NCBI GenBank assembly: GCA_002412555.1
Contig: DHVH01000195.1
Coordinates: 1 to 9,250, forward strand
DNA: 9,250 bases
Direction: 5' to 3'
Source: Marinilabiliaceae bacterium UBA5213
GTDB lineage: Bacteria; Bacteroidota; Bacteroidia; Bacteroidales; Marinilabiliaceae
The translations under genes were made by a program, and so were the position numbers. Positions within the stretch are counted from its first letter, which is position 1. Each line of letters starts with the position of its first letter. The notes beneath the pieces are model-generated. The model saw nothing but the letters and a program-made list of their open reading frames with translations. It ran no database searches and was not told where the DNA came from. This document shows, piece after piece, positions 1 through 5,816 of this stretch.

Positions 1-1
1 G

Positions 2-721
2 GATATTGTGACGGCCGGACTCAACACGGTTGCTGTTCGGATGCCTTCACACAAGGTTGCTCTCAAGCTTATAAAGCAAGCCGGCGTGCCCATTGCAGCG
101 CCCAGTGCTAATTTATTTGGACGCTTGAGTCCGACTCAGGCCGAACACGTCAAAGAACAACTCACCACCATCGATTATTTGCTGGATGGCGGTCCCACCA
201 ACATCGGACTGGAATCCACCATTATCGCTGTGAATGGCAACAACATTGAGATCTTGCGACCAGGGGCCATAACGCCCGATCGGTTGCAGGTAGATTTTCC
301 GAAGGTGAAAATAGTAACCTCCAGCACCGAAAAGCATATACAAGCTCCCGGCCAGCTAAAAAGCCACTACTCGCCACGAAAACCGCTCTATCTGTATGAT
401 GAGATGCCCAAAGAGTTGCCCGGCTATGCCGGACTCCTGCTGTTTGAGCCGGCTCCCATACCCGAAGATGCTCAATCAAAAGTCAGGCTTTTATCGGCCA
501 CCGGCGATTTAGTGGAGGCTGCCAGCAATATGTTTAATGCCTTGCACGACTTCGAAGCCGATTCTTCCATAGAGCAAATCTATGCCGTAAAAATTAAAGA
601 AGAAGGCATAGGACTGGCCATTATGGACCGCATGAATAAAGCGGCCTATCGTTTCACCCACTTTGTAGATGAAAACGGCATTTCAGAAGGCGAAGGCATA
701 CCCCAAGAACAAAGAACCTAG
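2..721 (+). CDS. Threonylcarbamoyl-AMP synthase, Sua5 type (5' truncated by window edge)
   Basis: Makes L-threonylcarbamoyladenylate from threonine, bicarbonate and ATP, the first step of the tRNA t6A37 modification in the cytoplasm. The frame is open to the left edge (D-I-V-T-A-G...), so the GTG at base 8 is an internal valine codon and the true start lies outside the window. The visible part begins late in the YrdC domain: PIAAPSANLFGRLSPT matches the conserved APSAN...SPT nucleotide-binding stretch, followed by the ESTI motif and RPGAI. Then comes the linker PGQLKSHYSPRKPL, the usual PGM..RHYAP signature between YrdC and the C-terminal Sua5 domain. The last 110 or so residues form that extra domain, which marks the long Sua5 form rather than short YrdC/TsaC. 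The stop is TAG. I give no symbol because tsaC, tsaC2 and ywlC are all used. Confidence in the family is high. Confidence 0.93.
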   Translation, partial: DIVTAGLNTVAVRMPSHKVALKLIKQAGVPIAAPSANLFGRLSPTQAEHVKEQLTTIDYLLDGGPTNIGLESTIIAVNGNNIEILRPGAITPDRLQVDFPKVKIVTSSTEKHIQAPGQLKSHYSPRKPLYLYDEMPKELPGYAGLLLFEPAPIPEDAQSKVRLLSATGDLVEAASNMFNALHDFEADSSIEQIYAVKIKEEGIGLAIMDRMNKAAYRFTHFVDENGISEGEGIPQEQRT

Positions 722-770
722 AGAATAAAATGGTCTTATAGTATCTTGCTCCCCCATTTATAATTCACTT

Positions 771-810
771 AGCCATCGGCCTCTTGATCCTATCATATGA
801 GGCCATGGCT
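771..810. repeat. Hairpin (bulged 12-bp inverted repeat) after the Sua5 gene
   Basis: Left arm AGCCATCGGCCTC (771-783) and right arm GAGGCCATGGCT (799-810) are complementary over 12 pairs with one bulged C, around a 15-base loop. It lies 50 bases after the Sua5 stop. No T-run follows, so it is not a standard intrinsic terminator. It may act as an mRNA 3' stabiliser, a weak terminator or a dispersed palindromic repeat. Confidence 0.5.
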
Positions 811-832
811 TCGCACACCTCTATTTCACCAA

Positions 833-968
833 CCTCTCGACCTACCAACCTAATCTACCCAACCTATCAACCTCTCGACCCATTGCCCTTTTGCCCAAAT
901 GACCCTACCCCCTATCTACCTATTGACCTATTGACCCATTGACCCATTCCCCACCCCCTTCCAAATGG
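833..968. repeat. Degenerate 8-bp tandem repeat tract (consensus about CCYATTGA)
   Basis: Nearly all of this stretch parses into octamers starting with CC. Examples are CCTCTCGA (833 and 871), CCTACCAA (841), CCTATCAA (863), CCCATTGC (879), CCTTTTGC (887), CCAAATGA (895), CCTATCTA (911), CCTATTGA (919 and 927) and CCCATTGA (935). One or two units are 9 bases or shortened. The tract is pyrimidine-rich on the + strand and very poor in G. It lies in the 307-base gap between Sua5 and fumarase and has no plausible reading frame. The rest of the gap holds only the hairpin at 771-810 and an A-rich leader before 1029. Its function is unknown; it could be a slipped-strand repeat in the upstream region of the fumarase gene. 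Confidence 0.7.
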
Positions 969-1028
969 CGAAAAAATTCTCTAATTTTACCCCTCTATTT
1001 TTAAACCTAAAAACAAACAACAATAACT

Positions 1029-2633
1029 ATGGCTGATTTCAAGTATCAAAAGCCCTTCCCCATTCTAAAGGACACAACCAACTACCGTCTATTGACTAAG
1101 GATTATGTATCAACCATTGAGGCCGATGGCCGAAAAATCCTGAAAATAGATCCCAAAGGACTCGAATTATTGGCCAAAGAGGCCATTTATGATGTGTCGT
1201 TTTACCTGCGTCCCGCCCATCTTCAAAAACTATCCAACATTCTGAAAGATGCGGAAGCATCGGACAACGACCGTTTTGTGGCGCATACCATGATCATGAA
1301 TCAGATCGTTTCAGCTGAAGGAGAATTGCCAACCTGTCAGGATACCGGCACGGCCATCGTTATCGGTAAAAAAGGTGAAAATGTGTGGACCGGTGGCAAT
1401 GATGCCGAAGCCCTATCCAAAGGTATTTTCGACACCTATAAGGACAAAAACCTGCGCTACTCGCAGGTGGTACCCTTCAATATGTTTGACGAAAAGAATA
1501 CCGGCACCAACCTGCCTGCACAAATCGACCTTTATGCCGAAGAAGGCAATAAATACGAGTTTCTGTTTGTGACCAAAGGTGGTGGCTCTGGCAACAAAAC
1601 TTTTCTTTACCAGCAGACTAAAGCCTTGCTGACCGAGGAGGCACTGACTAAATTCGTTAAAGAAAAAATCAAAGATCTGGGCACTTCTGCCTGTCCCCCC
1701 TATCACCTGGCGCTGGTCATTGGCGGCACATCGGCAGAGGCCACTCTGGCTACTGTAAAAAAAGCATCGGCCGGATATCTGGATCATCTGCCCACCGAAG
1801 GCAATGAGGGTGGCCAGGCTTTCCGTGACCTGGAGTGGGAAGCCAAAGTCCAAAAGATTTGCGAAGAAAGCACCATAGGCGCTCAGTTTGGCGGAAAATA
1901 CTTTGTGCACGATGTGCGCGTTATCCGGTTACCCCGCCATGCCGCATCTTGTCCGGTTGGCCTGGGCGTAAGCTGTAGTGCCGACCGTAACATCAAAGCC
2001 AAGATCACCGAAGAAGGCATTTTTGTGGAGGAGCTGGAGAAAAACCCTGCACGTTTTGCCCCAGAAAGAGCGCCTGAACTGGCGCCTGCTGTCAATATTG
2101 ACCTGGACCGCCCCATGGACGAAGTACGTCAGGAGCTGGCCAAACACCCTATTAAAACGCGCCTGAACCTCAGCGGAACACTTATTGTAGCGCGCGACAT
2201 TGCCCATGCACAAATCAAAAAAATGCTGGACGATGGCTTGCCCATGCCCGAGTATATGAAAAACCATCCGGTGTATTATGCCGGTCCGGCCAAAACCCCA
2301 CAAGGCATGGCCTCAGGAAGTTTTGGCCCCACAACGGCAGGACGCATGGACTCCTATGTTGAGCAGTTCCAGAGCATGGGGGGTTCCATGATAATGCTGG
2401 CCAAAGGCAACCGCTCACAAGCAGTGACCGACGCATGCAAAAAGAATGGCGGCTTCTACCTGGGCTCAATTGGCGGCCCAGCTGCCATACTGGCCAAAGA
2501 CAGCATCAAATCAGTCGAGATAGTCGACTTCGAAGAGCTGGGAATGGAAGCCGTTAGGAAAATAACAGTTGAAAACTTTCCGGCTTTTATAATAGTTGAC
2601 GATAAGGGCAATGACTTTTTTGCTGCGCTTTAA
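1029..2633 (+). CDS. Class I fumarate hydratase, [4Fe-4S] dependent
   Basis: Interconverts fumarate and L-malate in the TCA cycle or its reductive branch, in the cytoplasm. It is a single 534-residue polypeptide, close to the roughly 548 residues of E. coli FumA/FumB, so it is the fused one-chain form and not the split alpha/beta form. Cysteines C103 (PTCQDTGT), C222 (SACPPYHLA) and C316 (GVSC) sit two residues before the FumA cluster ligands 105, 224 and 318, and should bind the labile iron-sulfur cluster. The N-terminal catalytic domain covers about 1-340 and includes GGGSGNK at 184-190. The C-terminal fumarase domain covers about 345-534, with GPTTAGRMDSY and AKGNRS motifs. The ATG at 1029 follows an A-rich leader with no Shine-Dalgarno, as is usual in Bacteroidota. 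It appears to be transcribed alone, with spacers of 307 and 613 bases on either side. Oxygen sensitivity of the family fits an anaerobic or microaerobic host. The symbol (fumA or fumB) is not assignable. Confidence 0.96.
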   Translation: MADFKYQKPFPILKDTTNYRLLTKDYVSTIEADGRKILKIDPKGLELLAKEAIYDVSFYLRPAHLQKLSNILKDAEASDNDRFVAHTMIMNQIVSAEGELPTCQDTGTAIVIGKKGENVWTGGNDAEALSKGIFDTYKDKNLRYSQVVPFNMFDEKNTGTNLPAQIDLYAEEGNKYEFLFVTKGGGSGNKTFLYQQTKALLTEEALTKFVKEKIKDLGTSACPPYHLALVIGGTSAEATLATVKKASAGYLDHLPTEGNEGGQAFRDLEWEAKVQKICEESTIGAQFGGKYFVHDVRVIRLPRHAASCPVGLGVSCSADRNIKAKITEEGIFVEELEKNPARFAPERAPELAPAVNIDLDRPMDEVRQELAKHPIKTRLNLSGTLIVARDIAHAQIKKMLDDGLPMPEYMKNHPVYYAGPAKTPQGMASGSFGPTTAGRMDSYVEQFQSMGGSMIMLAKGNRSQAVTDACKKNGGFYLGSIGGPAAILAKDSIKSVEIVDFEELGMEAVRKITVENFPAFIIVDDKGNDFFAAL

Positions 2634-2636
2634 AAG

Positions 2637-2752
2637 TATTCATTGGGTTAAAATAGGGCTTCTCACGAATACAGTTTGCAGAAAATCAATGGCGACCAGG
2701 AAGCTCCGTCGCGAATCGCCAATTGGATACTAATGATTAAGGTATTCAATCG
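2637..2752. repeat. Palindrome-rich spacer with three GTATYCA-type boxes
   Basis: GTATTCATTGGG (2637-2648), the reverse complement of CCAATTGGATAC (2719-2730) and GTATTCAATCGG (2741-2752) are variants of one motif. Between the first two lies a compact hairpin: GCGAC (2692-2696) pairs with GTCGC (2708-2712), and GGA/TCC pair around an AGC loop with a CA bulge. Further pairing of AATGGCGA with TCGCCAATT surrounds it. This may be a folded repeat or the remnant of a mobile element. I recognise no family. Confidence 0.35.
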
Positions 2753-2796
2753 GCAAAGAGCCCATAATGATTACTTTCCACGATAATTACAAAAGA

Positions 2797-2831
2797 GGGT
2801 GTCTATAAGTTCCAAGACACCCCCTTTTTAT
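2797..2831 (+). terminator. Intrinsic terminator downstream of fumarase
   Basis: GGGTGTCT (2797-2804) and AGACACCC (2815-2822) form a perfect 8-bp stem with a 10-base loop, followed by CC and a T-run (TTTTTATTT). An A-run just before the stem gives partial bidirectional character. It lies 164 bases after the fumarase stop. Stem-loops of this GGGTGTCT type also occur near the ends of some Bacteroidota insertion sequences, so an IS-derived origin is possible. Confidence 0.75.
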
Positions 2832-2891
2832 TTATATCCCTTTTCGATAAAAATGTGAAATAACCAAATCTCCGATACTTAAAAATAGCAT

Positions 2892-3104
2892 TTAGTTAGC
2901 ACCTATTGATTCATCGTTCGGCCTATCAATTAACTGTAAAAGGTAATCGTCTTCAATTTTCTAGGTAATTTATCTCTCCCTATCACCTCATCCAATATCT
3001 TCAAATTCATTTCGTTTGAAACCCACATCCGATTTACCATTAAATAATATCGTTGCGCCTACCAAGTATCTGCCGCTTGACCACCCATCTACACTCCTAA
3101 GTGT
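2892..3104 (-). pseudogene. Possible decayed reading frame, unrecognised
   Basis: One minus-strand frame reads protein-like at both ends. It starts with a piece containing VDGWSSGRYLVGATILFNG and ends with KIEDDYLLQLIDRPNDESIG before a TAA at 2892-2894. Three stops (the first a TGA at 2988-2990) cluster in the middle, and there is no start codon at the upstream boundary (TAG at 3105-3107). An overlapping frame holds a 36-codon ORF (2930-3040). I do not recognise either product. In AT-rich DNA this may be chance. Apart from this and the two structures nearer the fumarase gene, I see nothing in the 613-base gap. Confidence 0.2.
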
Positions 3105-3246
3105 CTAAATTTTAGCATTATACATTTATAATTATCATATTCCACCATTATTTGCTTTCAAACATTTTGCCTTAATGGTTTTTTTATCTATTTTGGTTGG
3201 CATTAAAATTTTCACATTTTTTGTGGACTGCAACCCAACTTGAATT

Positions 3247-5319
3247 ATGGCCCTATTAAGAATATACCCTATCATCCATCGCGAGAAAAAGCGCATTGCT
3301 CTCGAGATTGACAGGTATATGAAGGGCAGTGACTACGACTTAATCACCCGAAATCTTCCCGAACGACTTTACAGCAAAACCAAAGGTTTGTGGCATATTC
3401 CCTTTCGCCACGACTACCAACAATGGGTACCCGAGCAATATAACTTTATTAGTGATCTGGAATTTGTATTTCCCAACTGCCCTGTAAGCAAGGCTCCCCA
3501 TCCTGAAAAAGAGAAGCCGATAACCGAAAAGCCTCTAGTTCTAATTAAGATTGACACTGAAAAACGTCGTTTTTACGTAGATCATGGGTACAATCCTGAA
3601 CTGTTTTCCACATTTCACCAATTGAAAGAGGGAATGTGGCTGGCTAAGCAGAAAAACTGGGTTTTCACGGGTAAAAATGAGCTTTACAAGCAAATAGTAG
3701 ACCTAATTAAAACCAAAGGTTTTAATATTGAGAAGAAGTATGTTGCGCGTCCTCAGTCTATCGATATCACACCCCAAAAAACACAAAGACAGCCGCAAGC
3801 GATCGAGCTTCCACAAAGTTTCCAACCCTTCCTTAAAGCTTACTCAGAATCACTTATTCTGAAGCGCATGAGTCCAAGGACTTGCGATATTTATATGGAG
3901 TGCTTTAAAAGGTTCTTAGCGCACCACTTAAATTCAGATATTAATGCCCTGAGTTATCGCGAACTTTTGAATTATTTGAAAGCACAAGCGGCGAAAATGC
4001 ATCCCACAGCCCTAAAGCAGACCATTGCAGCCATAAAATTTTACTATGAGCGCACGCTGGGGCGCGACAAGATGTTCTTTGCCCTGGCAGAACACAAAAA
4101 GGTTGAGCTGTCCATCCTTAATTTGCCATTTGACGACCTCAAAGTATTGATTGATGGCATTGAGTCGCCGGGTGACAAGCTGCTTCTTCTTCTGGTTTAC
4201 CATTTTAATATTAAGCTAAGTAAAATCTGCACACTTCCCAAGGAAGCCTTTAATATCTTTGACCACCAGCTATGCATGCCTGGCAATTATGTAGCAACCG
4301 TCAAATATTTCCAAGGATTGGTAGCAGAATGTCATAAACAATATCGCCTAAACACCTACCTCATTGAGAACAATGGTCAGGCCCACACCCTTACAACCCT
4401 AAAAGGTAAAATTTATCGGGTTTTGGCTCATTACCGATTGGAGGATATTTACCGAAAACAGTATGAGCAGGTACTCAAACACACCGATTTTAGCGTCAAA
4501 ACCCGAGCCATGTACTTGGGCGCATTCATGAAATTTCTGAAATATTTCAACTACAAACATCCGGCCTTTATCAGCGATGAAGACATCAGGGATTACATGA
4601 TTTTACACCGTGAAAAATCCGCTGCTCACCAGGACAACATGGTCAGCAGCTTCAAATTTTTCTTCGAAAAGATACACAACCACACCTTGTCGCACAAGCA
4701 TGTGGTGCGCCCCCGCAAAGGCTTTCACCTGCCCGATTATTTCAACCAATCAGAAATAGCCGCCATGCTGGACACCACCGACAATTCAAAACACAAATTA
4801 CTAATAGCTTTAGGTTACACAGCCGGTATGCGTCGACAAGAAATTCAAAACCTGCGCCTGGTTGATATCGATTTAAACCGCAACCGCATATTTATAAAAG
4901 ACGCCAAAGGAAATCGCGACCGCTATTCCCTGTTTTCAGTACATCTCCATGATTTGCTCAATAAATACCTGTCAGACCACAAACCAAAAATATACCTGTT
5001 TGAAGGTCGCCAGCCCGGCATAAAATACAGCACCACCAGCATGTCCGCCATCCTAAAAAACATGGCCAAATCAGCAGGCATACAACGCAATGTACACATG
5101 CACATGCTTCGTCACAGCTTCGCCACCCATTTACTCGAAGACGGAAAAGACATCCGCTATGTTCAAGAACTACTCGGTCACAAAAGCATCAAAACCACCG
5201 AGCGCTACACCCACATCGTAAGCGACGCCCTCCTCAACGTAGCCAGCCCCTTCGACCGCATGGTAACCCAAACAGGCTTCACCACCAACAAAAACCATAG
5301 TCCGCCTAAACCCAAATGA
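3247..5319 (+). CDS. Tyrosine recombinase/integrase (XerD-like), oversized, with a degenerate internal recombinase half
   Basis: Should cut and rejoin DNA at specific sites through a 3'-phosphotyrosine intermediate. At 690 residues it is about twice the usual 300-400. In order: residues 1-165 hold two related segments (around LWHIPFRHDY at 48-57 and WLAKQKNWVF at 131-140) resembling the N-terminal region of other Bacteroidota integrases. Residues 190-280 are a SAM-like core-binding domain (SPRTCDIYMECFKRFL). Residues 290-345 look like the first lobe of a catalytic domain, but its catalytic arginine position is K323 (NIKLSKI). Residues 400-480 are a second core-binding domain. Residues 490-675 are a complete catalytic domain with R529, K554 in the beta-hairpin, H619-x-x-R622, H645 and nucleophile Y654 (TTERYTHI), ending in an SPFDRM tail. 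The insertion typical of integron IntI is not seen between K554 and H619. ATG 3247 has an A/T-rich leader. The gene stands alone and points toward the cassette at 5808-6854. Confidence 0.9.
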   Translation: MALLRIYPIIHREKKRIALEIDRYMKGSDYDLITRNLPERLYSKTKGLWHIPFRHDYQQWVPEQYNFISDLEFVFPNCPVSKAPHPEKEKPITEKPLVLIKIDTEKRRFYVDHGYNPELFSTFHQLKEGMWLAKQKNWVFTGKNELYKQIVDLIKTKGFNIEKKYVARPQSIDITPQKTQRQPQAIELPQSFQPFLKAYSESLILKRMSPRTCDIYMECFKRFLAHHLNSDINALSYRELLNYLKAQAAKMHPTALKQTIAAIKFYYERTLGRDKMFFALAEHKKVELSILNLPFDDLKVLIDGIESPGDKLLLLLVYHFNIKLSKICTLPKEAFNIFDHQLCMPGNYVATVKYFQGLVAECHKQYRLNTYLIENNGQAHTLTTLKGKIYRVLAHYRLEDIYRKQYEQVLKHTDFSVKTRAMYLGAFMKFLKYFNYKHPAFISDEDIRDYMILHREKSAAHQDNMVSSFKFFFEKIHNHTLSHKHVVRPRKGFHLPDYFNQSEIAAMLDTTDNSKHKLLIALGYTAGMRRQEIQNLRLVDIDLNRNRIFIKDAKGNRDRYSLFSVHLHDLLNKYLSDHKPKIYLFEGRQPGIKYSTTSMSAILKNMAKSAGIQRNVHMHMLRHSFATHLLEDGKDIRYVQELLGHKSIKTTERYTHIVSDALLNVASPFDRMVTQTGFTTNKNHSPPKPK

Positions 5320-5459
5320 AATCAACACCTAATGACACCAGTAGCTGGATCACCGGCAGTAGCAAAAGTAGCCCCGGCAAAAGAATTGTAAGGCAAAGGT
5401 GGAGTTATCAGAAATGCCGGAGTAAACACATTAAACATCATATTAATCCAGCACATAAT

Positions 5460-5476
5460 TAACTGGTATACAGTTA
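5460..5476. repeat. Palindrome 140 bases after the recombinase gene
   Basis: TAACTG (5460-5465) and CAGTTA (5471-5476) are perfect inverted arms around GTATA. AATT lies next to the left arm and again a few bases beyond the right arm. This geometry, two short inverted arms with a 5-8 base centre, is that of a tyrosine-recombinase core site, so it is a candidate attachment site. A regulatory palindrome is equally possible. Confidence 0.35.
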
Positions 5477-5507
5477 GTAAATTAAATTATTTCAGCATCC
5501 AAACACC

Positions 5508-5527
5508 CCTGCGTCATGTGACTCAGG
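5508..5527. repeat. 20-bp imperfect palindrome
   Basis: CCTG-C-GTCA, a TG centre, then TGAC-T-CAGG: eight pairs with one C/T mismatch. It is followed at once by a small hairpin CAAC-GAA-GTTG (5529-5539). It lies in the 517-base gap between the recombinase and the cassette gene. It could be an operator, a recombination site or a fold-back repeat; the sequence does not decide. Confidence 0.4.
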
Positions 5528-5550
5528 TCAACGAAGTTGTGTCCAAAGCC

Positions 5551-5775
5551 AACAAAATTCAAAAAAACAACATCCATTCAACCATCAAATACTATATTTG
5601 AATCCAAACAAACCATAGTCAAACAAGCGCACTCAATTTCAACCCAAAAACAAACACCTCAAACCATAAAATCAACCACCATGAAACCCCATCACCTCCA
5701 ACAACCAAATATATCCAAAAAAGCAATACACTCGTTAAATCAACCACTTACACCCCAAAACAGCCTCACAATATA
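5551..5775. other. G-depleted, CA-rich low-complexity tract with a doubtful ORF
   Basis: By hand count only 8 of 225 bases on this strand are G. The tract follows the recombinase's C-rich 3' end and stops at the attC-like site A. A frame is open from a TTG at 5537 to TAA 5774-5776 (79 codons; first ATG at 5681 gives 31). Its product would be almost only T, S, Q, N, P, K, H and I and looks like translated low-complexity DNA. One point keeps it alive: its stop directly abuts the palindromic site, as cassette genes do. I do not call it a gene. Confidence 0.5.
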
Positions 5776-5816
5776 ATAGTCCTAAACGCTATGCGTTTAT
5801 GGAGGTGTTATAAGCC
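5772..5816 (+). repeat. attC-like palindromic site A (upstream boundary of the cassette)
   Basis: The core hairpin pairs TCC-TAAACGC (5780-5789) with GCGTTTA-T-GGA (5793-5803), ten pairs around a TAT loop with T5800 extrahelical. Outer boxes TATAA (5772-5776) and TTATA (5808-5812) pair again across unequal unpaired spacers TAG and GGTG. That plan (outer box, unpaired spacer, inner stem with an extrahelical base) is that of an integron attC site, though at about 45 bases it is shorter than usual. The predicted crossover is G5807/T5808, and TTATAAGCC to its right belongs to the following cassette. Confidence 0.55.

Noticed and set aside
833..968. CRISPR array
   Set aside because: Units are 8 bases, contiguous and degenerate, with no spacers and no cas genes.
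1413..2469. Several antisense and shifted frames of 60-165 codons inside the fumarase gene
   Set aside because: They overlap a clearly conserved enzyme and show no family features of their own, so they are shadows.
3196..3202. GTTGGCA upstream of the recombinase, identical to the right box of site B
   Set aside because: A 7-base match is expected about once by chance in this much sequence, and no companion box or hairpin of attC type is convincing there.
3247..5319. Calling the recombinase a canonical integron integrase (IntI)
   Set aside because: The IntI-specific insertion before HxxR is not present and the protein is twice the expected length.
5537..5776. 79-codon + strand frame
   Set aside because: It starts with TTG, is low-complexity, and is explained by the absence of G-containing stop codons in a G-poor tract. 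Kept only as a note under the composition feature.
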